Source of the DNA: Rhodocyclaceae bacterium
GTDB lineage: Bacteria; Pseudomonadota; Gammaproteobacteria; Burkholderiales; Rhodocyclaceae
DNA length: 32,588 nucleotides
Assembly: GCA_011391215.1 (NCBI GenBank)
Contig: JAABQX010000019.1
Span: forward strand, 1-32,588
Direction of reading: 5' to 3'
The number at the start of each line of letters is the position of its first letter. Within the stretch, counting starts at the first letter, position 1. Shown here one piece after another: positions 7,729 through 16,051 of the stretch. A program made the translations under genes and the position numbers. The notes under the pieces are model-generated. The model was not told the origin of the DNA and made no database searches. It saw nothing but the letters and a program-made list of their open reading frames with translations.

Positions 7729-10604
7729 TTCTTGCCCCCCGCAAAGTAGTTCCATACCGATTTGCGCTCCGGTTGACCCGGATAAGGCTTGAGCGGCTCG
7801 AATTGCGGCGAGGTGACTGCCGTCTCGCCAGCGCCGACTTTATAAATGCGCACGCGCACGTCGTACCATGCAGCCTGTCCGGTAACCGGATCGGAGTTTG
7901 ACACCCGCAGGTTGTTGCCGCGTTCGCAGGCCGGCAGCTCTTCGGAAATCAGGTGGTTGAGCAGGAAGCCCTGTTGCGACTCGTTGGCGTCCGGCGCCAG
8001 CCCCCAAGCACCCGCCGCCTTGCCAATGGCGTTCCAGGTCCACACCGTGCCCGGCTCGACCGCCTCGGAATGCTTGGCCATGCACTTGACCTTGCCCCAC
8101 TGCGACTCGACCCAGATCCAGTCGTTATCCTCGATGCCCGCCACACGTGCCGTCTGCGTATTCACATAGAGGAGGTTGTGCGCATGGATCTGCCGCAGCC
8201 AGGCATTCTGCGAATCCCAGGAGTGGTACATCGCCATCGGCCGCTGCGTGATCGCCGCCAGCGGATACTTGTGCTTGTCGGTCTGCTGCGCCTCCAGCGT
8301 ATCGTAGTAGAAGGGCAGCGGATCGAAGAAGGTCGCTACGCGCTTGGCGAGGTGCGCGGGGGGCTTGCGCGAGAAACCCTTGCCCTGGGCGGCCTGGCGG
8401 AAGCGCATCAGCACTTCGGAGTAAATGTTGATGAGAATCGGCTCGGCATAGCGCGTGATGCGATTGCGCTGGCTCCACTCCAGATACCCCTGGTTCCAGT
8501 TGCGCATGTACTGGTAGCTCTTCGGCAGTTCGTAATGGAACACGCAGTTGTTCTTGGCGTACATTTCCCATTGATTGGGATTCGGCTCGCCGCGCAACGA
8601 TTTTTCGCCGCCCTTGCCGCGCCAGCCGGCGAGGAAGCCGATGCCCGAGCCCGGCTCGGTCTCGTAGTTGATGATGAAGTCCGGGTAGTCGCGGTACTTG
8701 CGCGCGCCCTCTTTCGTAACGAAGGCCGGCAGTTTGAGGCGCGCACCCAGTTCAATCAGCACTTCCTGGAAGGGCTTGCACTCGCCGGTCGGCGGCACCA
8801 CGGGGATGCGCACCGAATCCACCGGTCCGTCGAACTCCGAAATCGGCCGGTCGAGCAGCGACATGACATCGTGGCGTTCCAGATAGGTGGTGTCCGGCAG
8901 GATCAGGTCGGCGAAGGCCGTCATCTCGGACTGGAAGGCGTCAGCAACGACGATGAAGGGGATCTTGTAGTCGCCGTTTTCGTCCTTGTCGTTGAGCATC
9001 TTCCTCACCTCGACGGCGTTCATCGTCGAGTTCCACGCCATGTTGGCCATGAAGATCAGCAGCGTGTCGATCTTGTAGGGGTCGCCGCGCCAGGCGTTGG
9101 TAATGACGTTGTGCATCAGGCCATGCACCGACAGCGGGTATTCCCAGGAAAAACCTTTGTCGATGCGCACCGGGCCACCGTCGGCATCAACGAACAGATC
9201 ATCGGGATCGGCGGGCCAACCGAGCGCCATGCCGTCGAGCGGCTTGTTGGGCTGTACCGCGTTCGGGTGGTTCGGGGGCCGCGCGCAGGGCGGGATCGGG
9301 CGCGGGAACGGCACTTTGTGGCGAAAACCACCCGGCCGGTCGATGGTGCCGAGCAAGGACATCAGAATCGCCAACGCACGGATGCTGTGGAAGCCGTTGG
9401 AGTGCGCCGCCAACCCGCGCATGGCATGGAAGGCGACCGGATTGCCAATGACGGTGTCGTGTTCCTTGCCCCAGGTATCGGTCCAGGCAATCGGCAGTTC
9501 GATGCGCTGGTCACGCGCCGTCACACCCATTTCGTAGGCAAGGCGGCGGATCGTCGCGGCGGGCACGCCGGTGACGCCTTCGGCCCACTCGGGGGTGTAA
9601 TCCTTGACGCGCTCGTGCAACAACTGGAACGACGGTTTGACGGGCGTACCATCGCGCATTTTGAACTCGCCGAGCAGGAACGGATCGGCGCCCTCAGCGT
9701 GCGTCAGCACCGGCTTGTTGGTCTTGCGATCCCACCACAGCTTGTCCTGCGGGTCGTAACAGGTTTCCTCTTCCGGCACTTCGGTGCGCAGGAACATGCC
9801 GAATTCGTCGCTCGCCTCATCGGTATTCACCAGTTCGCCGGCGTTACTGTATTGGACAAGGAATTCGCGGTCGTACAGACCCTTGGCGATGATTTCGTGG
9901 ATCACGGCAAGCAGGAAAGCGCCGTCGGTGCCCGGGCGGATCGGCACCCATTCATCGGCAATCGCCGAATAGCCGGAACGCACCGGGTTGATCGAGACGA
10001 AACGCCCGCCGTCGCGCTTGAACTTGCCCAACGCCATCTTGAGCGGATTGGAGTGATGATCCTCGGCAGTGCCGATCATTACAAAGAGCTTGGCACGGTC
10101 GAGATCGGGGCCGCCGAATTCCCAGAACGAACCGCCGATGGTGTAGATCATGCCGGCGGCCATATTGACGGAACAGAAGCCGCCATGTGCCGCATAGTTG
10201 GGCGTGCCGAACTGGCGCGCGAACATGCCGGTGAGCGCCTGCATCTGGTCGCGGCCGGTGAACAGGGCAAATTTCTTGGGGTCGGTCGCGCGGATCTTGC
10301 CAAGCCGTTCCGCCAGCACCGAGAAAGCATCTTCCCAGCTGATTGCCTCGAACTCGCCCGCCCCGCGCGCCGCGCCAGCCTTGCGGCGCAGCGGCTTGGT
10401 CAGGCGCGCCGGCGAATACTGCTTCATGATGCCGGACGAACCCTTGGCACAAATCACGCCCTGGTTGAGCGGATGGTCGGGGTTGCCGTCTATAAAGCGT
10501 ATTTCGCCATCGCGCAGATGCACGCGGATGCCGCAGCGGCAGGCGCACATGTAGCAGGTGGTGTTTTTGACTTCCTGTACGGGCTGCGCGGGTTTTTGGG
10601 TCAT
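7725..10604 (-). CDS. soeA: Sulfite dehydrogenase (quinone), molybdopterin subunit
   Basis: A 959-residue molybdopterin oxidoreductase of the complex iron-sulfur molybdoenzyme family. The N-terminal [4Fe-4S] ligands are Cys17, Cys20, Cys24 and Cys52 (CYMCACRC ... ICAKG). The likely Mo ligand is Cys144 in HGGFCSVNMAAG, as in the polysulfide/thiosulfate/tetrathionate reductase branch. There is no twin-arginine leader: the protein starts straight into the Fe-S domain, which fits cytoplasmic SoeA and argues against periplasmic Psr, Phs or Ttr. SoeABC oxidises sulfite to sulfate and reduces quinone. It is first in soeABC and divergent from the gene at 10752. The 25-bp repeat B falls inside its last 40 codons and encodes KVGAGETAV. 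Confidence 0.88.
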   Translation of the reverse strand: MTQKPAQPVQEVKNTTCYMCACRCGIRVHLRDGEIRFIDGNPDHPLNQGVICAKGSSGIMKQYSPARLTKPLRRKAGAARGAGEFEAISWEDAFSVLAERLGKIRATDPKKFALFTGRDQMQALTGMFARQFGTPNYAAHGGFCSVNMAAGMIYTIGGSFWEFGGPDLDRAKLFVMIGTAEDHHSNPLKMALGKFKRDGGRFVSINPVRSGYSAIADEWVPIRPGTDGAFLLAVIHEIIAKGLYDREFLVQYSNAGELVNTDEASDEFGMFLRTEVPEEETCYDPQDKLWWDRKTNKPVLTHAEGADPFLLGEFKMRDGTPVKPSFQLLHERVKDYTPEWAEGVTGVPAATIRRLAYEMGVTARDQRIELPIAWTDTWGKEHDTVIGNPVAFHAMRGLAAHSNGFHSIRALAILMSLLGTIDRPGGFRHKVPFPRPIPPCARPPNHPNAVQPNKPLDGMALGWPADPDDLFVDADGGPVRIDKGFSWEYPLSVHGLMHNVITNAWRGDPYKIDTLLIFMANMAWNSTMNAVEVRKMLNDKDENGDYKIPFIVVADAFQSEMTAFADLILPDTTYLERHDVMSLLDRPISEFDGPVDSVRIPVVPPTGECKPFQEVLIELGARLKLPAFVTKEGARKYRDYPDFIINYETEPGSGIGFLAGWRGKGGEKSLRGEPNPNQWEMYAKNNCVFHYELPKSYQYMRNWNQGYLEWSQRNRITRYAEPILINIYSEVLMRFRQAAQGKGFSRKPPAHLAKRVATFFDPLPFYYDTLEAQQTDKHKYPLAAITQRPMAMYHSWDSQNAWLRQIHAHNLLYVNTQTARVAGIEDNDWIWVESQWGKVKCMAKHSEAVEPGTVWTWNAIGKAAGAWGLAPDANESQQGFLLNHLISEELPACERGNNLRVSNSDPVTGQAAWYDVRVRIYKVGAGETAVTSPQFEPLKPYPGQPERKSVWNYFAGGKK
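7818..7841 (+). repeat. 25-bp interspersed repeat, copy B (inside soeA)
   Basis: Second copy of the repeat, within the soeA reading frame 90 bp before its stop codon. It is read in frame as KVGAGETAV. The terminal T run is TTTA here instead of TTTT. The strand given is that carrying GCGCCGACTTT. Confidence 0.75.
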
Positions 10605-10684
10605 GTCTGCTGGATCCGGGCCGGGAACAACTTTCGAAGCTACATTAGAATTCTGCGATATTCTTGCAGCCGAGTCGCACTCTC

Positions 10685-10706
10685 GCGAAAAATATTTTTA
10701 TTTCGC
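10685..10706. promoter_or_regulatory. Inverted repeat in the soeA / 10752 divergent region
   Basis: GCGAAA-N10-TTTCGC around an AT-only centre, located between the divergent soeA and small-protein genes (10605-10751). The half-site length and 16-bp centre spacing suit a dimeric regulator. I see no strong sigma-70 boxes, apart from a TATAAC-like hexamer at 10727 for the plus strand. Function is an inference. Confidence 0.35.
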
Positions 10707-10751
10707 AATAAACTAGTATCTGAAACTATAACTCAACATGCAGAGGAACCC

Positions 10752-11168
10752 ATGGCCCGACCGATCCCGAAATTTACCGACAGAGAGCGCACGCTCGTCA
10801 GCCAGACGATTTACGAGCGCTACGGCCAGACCGTGCCCCTGCAGACTGCCGAGGCCGAGTTGCAGCTCAATCTGCTGGAAGAAACATTGACTACCTGCCC
10901 GACGCTGACCTGGGATGCGCGCACCGCACACTTCGTCGTCTTCAAGACCGGCGACAACCGCTTCCGCTGTCAGTTCTACTACACCGATGTCGAGCAGTTC
11001 GGCACTGGCAAGGATGAGTACGACAACCTCGGCGACTGCGTCGTCACCGTGCTGCAGGTGCAATCCGACCACGAGCGTGAGAAACAGGGCATCCATTCCG
11101 GCATGAACGCTGTCGACTTCACCAAGGCCAACGACGGCGAAGAATATTTCGCGCCGATCATCATCTGA
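10752..11168 (+). CDS. Conserved-looking small soluble protein, unknown function
   Basis: A 138-residue protein that I do not recognise. It is soluble, without signal peptide or membrane helices, rich in charged and aromatic residues, and predicted mixed alpha/beta. An N-terminal helical part (residues 1-50) is followed by strands containing FVVFKTGDNRFRCQFYYTD and an Asp/Glu-rich end. It has three Cys (in TTCPTLTW, RFRCQF, GDCVVT), not arranged as a metal or redox motif. ATG 10752 has AGAGGAA seven bases upstream. A longer open frame extending back through soeA is only a shadow. It is divergent from soeA and 8 bp from the phosphoesterase gene, so it may serve the sulfur pathway. Confidence 0.7.
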   Translation: MARPIPKFTDRERTLVSQTIYERYGQTVPLQTAEAELQLNLLEETLTTCPTLTWDARTAHFVVFKTGDNRFRCQFYYTDVEQFGTGKDEYDNLGDCVVTVLQVQSDHEREKQGIHSGMNAVDFTKANDGEEYFAPIII

Positions 11169-11176
11169 AGCCGGCC

Positions 11177-11692
11177 ATGAAAATCTGCATCGTTTCAGAT
11201 AGCCATGATCGCGGCCCGATGTTGGCCACCGCCGTCGAAATTGCCAAGGCGGAGGGCGCCGAGGCGGTCATCCATTGCGGCGACCTGATCGGCACCAACA
11301 CCCTGAAGGCATCCCTCAAGCTCGGCCTGCCGATCCACGCCGTGCATGGCAATAACCTCGGCGACCTGGTAGCGCTAGCCAAACTGTCCTGCAAATCGGA
11401 CGGCCTGCTCAACTACCACGGCCGCGACGCCACGATCACGCTCGGCGACAAACGCATCTTCATCACCCACTACCCCCATTACGGCCACGGCATGGCCTGT
11501 ACCGGCGACTACGATCTCGTCTGCTGTGGCCACAGCCATGAGCCGCTCGCCCGGCAACAACCCAACATCAAGGCTGGCATTACCTGGCTGGTCAATCCGG
11601 GCACCATCGCCGGTTTGGGGGCCCCCGCCGCCACGTGGATTCTGGGTGATCTGGCGACCATGCATTTCGACATCCGCACATTGGCGCGTTGA
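11177..11692 (+). CDS. YfcE/MJ0936-type metallophosphoesterase
   Basis: A 171-residue calcineurin-like phosphoesterase of the YfcE type. The metal-binding motifs appear in order: IVSDSHDRG near residues 5-13, HCGDLIGT near 35, VHGNN near 57, ITHYPHYGHG near 96 and CCGHSHEP near 116. All dimetal ligands appear present, so it should be active on phosphodiesters. The natural substrate of YfcE-like enzymes is uncertain. It starts 8 bp after the small unknown gene and is probably co-transcribed. A 25-bp repeat copy lies 9 bp beyond its stop codon. Its place between soeA and qmoA is unexplained by known sulfur pathways. Confidence 0.87.
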   Translation: MKICIVSDSHDRGPMLATAVEIAKAEGAEAVIHCGDLIGTNTLKASLKLGLPIHAVHGNNLGDLVALAKLSCKSDGLLNYHGRDATITLGDKRIFITHYPHYGHGMACTGDYDLVCCGHSHEPLARQQPNIKAGITWLVNPGTIAGLGAPAATWILGDLATMHFDIRTLAR

Positions 11693-11701
11693 TTTTTCGA
11701 C

Positions 11702-11726
11702 AAAAGTCGGCGCTGGTGGGACGACG
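11702..11726 (-). repeat. 25-bp interspersed repeat, copy C
   Basis: The most diverged copy, intergenic, 9 bp after the stop of the YfcE-like gene. The GCGCCGACTTTT half is intact, and the other half differs at several positions. Just outside the T run it forms a small palindrome, CGAC-AAAA-GTCG. Confidence 0.65.
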
Positions 11727-11870
11727 TGAGCGGCTCGCCAAACCATATGCCTGTTCTATTTCCCCATAGGAACATTCTGGCTGGCATTTGATCTAGCGCA
11801 GAAACTCGGCATGGCAATGATGTTTAGAATCGCGCACCATTTTTTGTAGCACCCATTCCACGGAGGCTTG

Positions 11871-13157
11871 ATGACGGCTTCAATTGCAACCAACCAGACC
11901 ATCCTGGTCGTCGGCGGTGGTATCGCCGGCATGACGGCAGCCCTCGAGGCCGCCGAGTGCGGCAAGCAGGTAATCCTGGCGGAAAAAACCCCCACGCTGG
12001 GCGGCCGCACTTCCCTGCTGTATCGCTATTTCCCGAAGATGTGCCATCCCACCTGCGGGTTGGAAATCAACCTGAAGCGCATCCGTGGCAACCCGAACGT
12101 GCGGGTAATGACGATGACCGAAGTGGCCGCCGTCACCGGCAGCCGTGGCGACTATAACGTCACGCTGAAGATCAAGCCGCGCTACGTCACTGAAAACTGC
12201 ACCGCCTGCGGCGATTGCGGCAAAGCGGTGACCGCCGAGGTCGCCAACCCGGCCAACTACGGCCTGGACAAGATCAAGGCGGCCTACCTGCCCCACGGCA
12301 TGGCCTACCCGCAACGCTTCGTGATCGATCCCTCCATCGTCGGCACACCGGATGGCGAAGCCGCCAAGGCCGCCTGCAAGGTCGGCGCGGTGGATCTGGC
12401 CATGCAGGAAGAAACCGTCGAACTGAAGGTCGGCAGCGTGATCTGGGCGACCGGCTGGCGTCCCTACGACGCGGCGAAGATCCAGCCCTACGGCTACGAC
12501 CGCATCGCCAACGTCATCTCCAGCCTCGAATTCGAGCGCCTGGCCGATCCGCGGGGTCCCACCGGCGGCAAGATCCTGCGCCCGGGCGACGGCAAGGAAG
12601 CGAAGAACATCGCATTCATCCAGTGCGCCGGCTCGCGTGACGAAAATCACCTGCGCCACTGCTCGCGCATCTGCTGCATGGCTTCACTCAAGCAGACCCA
12701 GTATGTGCGTGAAGCTTACGGCGACGAGGGAAAGTCGACGATTTACTACATCGATATCCGCTCCATTGATCGCCTTGAAGACTTCTACCAGATGGTGCAG
12801 AAGGACGCGACCGTCAGCTTCGTCAAGTCGAAGGTGGCGCGCATTGCCCTCAATGAAGGCAATGGCAACCCGATCCTGCATGGCGTCAACACCGAGGGTT
12901 ATCTGCGCTACGCCACCGAGCACGACCTGGTGGTGCTGGCGGTCGGCATGGAACCGGAAGTGACCGGCGTGAAGCTGCCCGACGACATCATCCTGGATTC
13001 CTCGAACTTCATCGAAGGTTCGAAGACCCAGGGCATGTTCGGCGCCGGCAGCGCATCCAGTCCGCTAGACGTCAACCGTGCGGTACAAAGCGCGACCGCC
13101 GCCGCCCTGCGCGCCGTCCAGGTCATCCATCAAACTGCTTCTACGGAGGCCGTGTAA
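11871..13157 (+). CDS. qmoA: QmoA-like FAD/iron-sulfur oxidoreductase subunit (HdrA family)
   Basis: A 428-residue HdrA-family flavoprotein matching QmoA of the quinone-interacting membrane-bound oxidoreductase complex. The FAD dinucleotide site is VVGGGIAGM at residues 13-21. QmoA/HdrA cysteines follow: CHPTC (58, 62) and CTACGDC (110, 113, 116). A later CAGSRDENHLRHCSRICC segment is also typical of HdrA proteins. Qmo carries electrons between the quinone pool and APS reductase in the cytoplasm. ATG 11871 follows GGAGG by four bases; the TTG three bases upstream is rejected. It is the first gene of a four-gene operon (qmoA-qmoB-hdrC-hdrB), 2 bp before qmoB. Confidence 0.87.
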   Translation: MTASIATNQTILVVGGGIAGMTAALEAAECGKQVILAEKTPTLGGRTSLLYRYFPKMCHPTCGLEINLKRIRGNPNVRVMTMTEVAAVTGSRGDYNVTLKIKPRYVTENCTACGDCGKAVTAEVANPANYGLDKIKAAYLPHGMAYPQRFVIDPSIVGTPDGEAAKAACKVGAVDLAMQEETVELKVGSVIWATGWRPYDAAKIQPYGYDRIANVISSLEFERLADPRGPTGGKILRPGDGKEAKNIAFIQCAGSRDENHLRHCSRICCMASLKQTQYVREAYGDEGKSTIYYIDIRSIDRLEDFYQMVQKDATVSFVKSKVARIALNEGNGNPILHGVNTEGYLRYATEHDLVVLAVGMEPEVTGVKLPDDIILDSSNFIEGSKTQGMFGAGSASSPLDVNRAVQSATAAALRAVQVIHQTASTEAV

Positions 13158-13159
13158 CC

Positions 13160-15403
13160 ATGGCTGACATCAAATACGCTGCATATATCTGTTCCGGTTG
13201 CGGCATCGGGGAAGCTCTCGATGTCGCCGCTCTGGAAAAAGTTGCCACCCGGGAAGGCAAGATGGCCGTGGTCAAGAACCACTCCTTCCTGTGTAACGCC
13301 GAAGGCGTGCAGATGATCAAGGACGACATTGCCAACGAGGGTGTCACCCATCTCTGTATCGCCGCCTGCTCGCGCCGCGCCAAGGCCGAAGCCTTCAGCT
13401 TCCCGACTGCTGCCATGTCGCGCGCCAACCTGCGCGAAGGCGTGATCTGGGTCGTCGCCGAAGGCAGCGACCACGACGAAGTGCGCCAGGAAATGGCCGA
13501 AGACTATGTCCGCATGGGCTGCGCCGAAGTCAAGAAGATGAAAGTGCCGGAGGGCAAGGTCAAGGAAGCCTCCAGCAAGCGCATCCTCGTCGTCGGTGGC
13601 GGCATGAGCGGCATGACCGCCGCGCTGGCCTCAGCTGACGCGGGCTACGAAGTGGTGCTGGTCGAAAAAACCGGCAGCCTCGGCGGTTTCGCCAACAATC
13701 TGTACAAGCGCGTGCCCTTCTCGTCACCCTACGCCGAAGCCCAGCCGACCGGTGCCGCCGAACTGGCCGCCAAGGTGACGGGCAACGCCAAGATCAAAGT
13801 GCACCTGAATTCGACACTGGCTGAAACCTCCGGCGCGCCCGGCCGCTTCCTCGCCAAGGTGGCCCAGGAATCCGGTAGCGTCACCGAAGAACTCTGCGGC
13901 GCAATCGTCCAGGCTACCGGCTTCACGACCTACGACATTGCCAAGCTGCCAGAACTCGGCGGCGGTCAGGCCAACGTGGTCGACCAGGCCGGTTTGGAAG
14001 CCCTCGCCAAAGCCGCCAACGGCAGCGCCATAAAGCGTGCCGACGGCAAGGAAGTCAAATCGGTCGCCTTCGTGCAGTGCGCCGGCCAGCGTGACGAGTC
14101 GGGTACCCACCTGCCCTACTGTTCCGGCCATTGTTGCGGCACCAGTATCAAGCAAGCGATGTACTTCAAGGACCAGAACCCTGAAATCGACACCGTGGTG
14201 ATTTACCAGGATCTGCGCGTACCGGGCATGGGCGAGGACTTTTACCGCAGCGCCCAGCAAAAAGGCGTGATCTTCACCAAGGGCAAGGCCAGCAAAGTGA
14301 CCGGCGGGAATTCCTGCAAGGTCGACTTCAAGGACCTGATCCTCAACGAAGACACTTCCACCGATGCCGATCTGGTCGTTCTGGCCAACGGTCTGGTACC
14401 GAACGCCGGTGTCAACCTCGACGCCTGGACGGAAATCAACACCAAAGCCGAAGGCGGTGATGCAGAAGCCAAGGAGCAACGCACCGCTCTCGAAACTACC
14501 TCTGTCCTCAAACTGGCCTACCGCCAGGGTCCGGACGTACCGCAGTTCAAGTATGGCTTCGCCGACTCGCATTTCATCTGCTTCCCGTACGAGACGCGCC
14601 GTACCGGCATCTATGCCGCCGGCCCGGTGCGCCGGCCGATGGACATGCTGCAGGCGACCGAAGACGCCACCGGCGCGGCGATGAAGGCGATCCAGGCCGT
14701 CGAGAACGTCGAAAAGGGCCGCGCCGCCCATCCTCGCGCCTGGGACTTGTCATTCCCCAGCGCCCGCCTCGAAGGTTGTACGCAGTGCAAGCGTTGCACG
14801 GTGGAGTGCCCGTTCGGCGCCATCGATGAAGACGAAAAGCGCTTCCCCGTATTCAACGAGGAACGCTGCCGTCGCTGCGGCACCTGCATGGGCGCCTGCC
14901 CGGTGCGCGTGATTTCCTTCGAGAACTACAGTTGCGACACCGTCGGCATGCAGGTCAAGGCCGTCAATGTGCCGGAAGAAGACGAAGAGAAGCCGCGCAT
15001 TCTGATCCTCGCCTGCGAAAACGACGCCTACCCGGCGCTCGACATGGCCGGCCTGCAACGCATGACCTATTCAGCTTTCGTGCGCACCATCCCGGTACGC
15101 TGTCTCGGCTCGGTCAACACCATATGGATCACCGACGCGCTGAACTCCGGTTACGACGGTGTGATGATGATGGGCTGCAAGCGCGGCGACGATTACCAGT
15201 GCCACTTCGTGAAGGGCTCGGAAATGGCCTTCTACCGGATGAGCAAGATCGGTGACACATTGAAGCAGCTGGGCCTCGAGCCCGAGCGTGTGCAAACCCA
15301 GGAAGTTGCCATCACCGACACCGTCCGCGTAGTCAAACTGATCAATGATTACGTTGATCAGCTCAATGAAATGGGCCCGTCACCGATGAAGGGCTTCGGC
15401 TAA
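13160..15403 (+). CDS. qmoB: QmoB-like HdrA-MvhD fusion subunit
   Basis: A 747-residue multidomain protein with the QmoB layout. An N-terminal segment carries YICSGCGIGEA. An FAD-binding HdrA domain has VVGGGMSGM at residues 144-152. Two [4Fe-4S] ferredoxin motifs lie at residues 540-550 (CTQCKRCTVEC) and 570-580 (CRRCGTCMGAC). A C-terminal MvhD-like domain from about residue 610 holds the expected cysteines (ILACEND, PVRCLG, MGCKRGDDYQCH). Such fusions are proposed to support flavin-based electron transfer in Qmo and Hdr complexes. It is sandwiched between qmoA (2 bp) and hdrC (15 bp), indicating one operon. No aprAB genes, the usual partners, lie in the window. Confidence 0.87.
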   Translation: MADIKYAAYICSGCGIGEALDVAALEKVATREGKMAVVKNHSFLCNAEGVQMIKDDIANEGVTHLCIAACSRRAKAEAFSFPTAAMSRANLREGVIWVVAEGSDHDEVRQEMAEDYVRMGCAEVKKMKVPEGKVKEASSKRILVVGGGMSGMTAALASADAGYEVVLVEKTGSLGGFANNLYKRVPFSSPYAEAQPTGAAELAAKVTGNAKIKVHLNSTLAETSGAPGRFLAKVAQESGSVTEELCGAIVQATGFTTYDIAKLPELGGGQANVVDQAGLEALAKAANGSAIKRADGKEVKSVAFVQCAGQRDESGTHLPYCSGHCCGTSIKQAMYFKDQNPEIDTVVIYQDLRVPGMGEDFYRSAQQKGVIFTKGKASKVTGGNSCKVDFKDLILNEDTSTDADLVVLANGLVPNAGVNLDAWTEINTKAEGGDAEAKEQRTALETTSVLKLAYRQGPDVPQFKYGFADSHFICFPYETRRTGIYAAGPVRRPMDMLQATEDATGAAMKAIQAVENVEKGRAAHPRAWDLSFPSARLEGCTQCKRCTVECPFGAIDEDEKRFPVFNEERCRRCGTCMGACPVRVISFENYSCDTVGMQVKAVNVPEEDEEKPRILILACENDAYPALDMAGLQRMTYSAFVRTIPVRCLGSVNTIWITDALNSGYDGVMMMGCKRGDDYQCHFVKGSEMAFYRMSKIGDTLKQLGLEPERVQTQEVAITDTVRVVKLINDYVDQLNEMGPSPMKGFG

Positions 15404-15418
15404 AAAGGAGAGATGACG

Positions 15419-16039
15419 ATGACCACCGCAAACGAAAACGCCGTCTCACGATACAAGAACAACTTCCTCAAGGAAGTCGAGGCCAATATCGAGGACGGCC
15501 AGTGGGTCAAGATGTGCATGCAGTGCGGCGTCTGCGCCGGCTCCTGCCCGCTCGGCCCGGCCTGGGAACACTCGCCGCAAAAGATCTTCATGATGATCCG
15601 TGCCGGCAAGCGTGACGAAGTGTTGAAATCCAACTCGATGTGGATGTGCACCTCCTGTTACAACTGCATCGTGCGCTGCCCGCGCAAGTTGCCGATCACG
15701 CACATCATGCACGGTCTGGCCAACTACTCGCACCGTCTCGGTCTTGCCCCGCAAGGCCAGCCGACGCGCGAGATCGCCAAGCTGTTCTGGGAAAACATCA
15801 TCAAGACCGGCCGCGTCAATGAACTGACCTTCTCACTCAAGATGTATTTCAAGGATGGATTCGGGCAGGGCGTCAAGAACGCCATGGCCATGCAGGGCGT
15901 CGGTTTGGGCTTGGTGAAGGCCAAGCGCCTCAACCCGATGGAAATCCTCGGCGGCCATTCGTGTAAAGACAAGAGCGGCATCCAGAAAATGGTGGCCAAG
16001 GCGCGCGAAATCGAAGATCGCCGCAAGGGTCTGGTCTAA
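15419..16039 (+). CDS. hdrC: HdrC-like iron-sulfur subunit
   Basis: A 206-residue soluble ferredoxin-type protein with two [4Fe-4S] motifs at the usual HdrC positions: CMQCGVCAGSC (residues 33-43) and CTSCYNCIVRC (77-87). HdrC passes electrons between the HdrA-type flavoprotein and HdrB. Unlike QmoC, it has no fused HdrE-type membrane domain; the C-terminus is basic and hydrophilic. I prefer ATG 15419, which sits eight bases after AAGGAG; the ATG at 15413 is only two bases from it. It is followed 12 bp later by hdrB. Together they appear to replace QmoC, as described for Gram-positive sulfate reducers. Confidence 0.87.
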   Translation: MTTANENAVSRYKNNFLKEVEANIEDGQWVKMCMQCGVCAGSCPLGPAWEHSPQKIFMMIRAGKRDEVLKSNSMWMCTSCYNCIVRCPRKLPITHIMHGLANYSHRLGLAPQGQPTREIAKLFWENIIKTGRVNELTFSLKMYFKDGFGQGVKNAMAMQGVGLGLVKAKRLNPMEILGGHSCKDKSGIQKMVAKAREIEDRRKGLV

Positions 16040-16051
16040 GGAGACGAACGA

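Noticed and set aside
7725-10604. Polysulfide, thiosulfate or tetrathionate reductase identity for the molybdoenzyme
   Set aside because: Those enzymes are exported with a twin-arginine leader; this protein has none and is surrounded by sulfur-oxidation genes, which fits SoeA better.
7953-10751. Very long open frame antisense to soeA, joined to the gene at 10752
   Set aside because: It is a GC-rich shadow of soeA with no family resemblance; only the part from ATG 10752 has a ribosome site and normal protein character.
13724-14731. 335-residue minus-strand open frame
   Set aside because: Antisense shadow of qmoB, Gly/Val/His-rich and without motifs or ribosome site.
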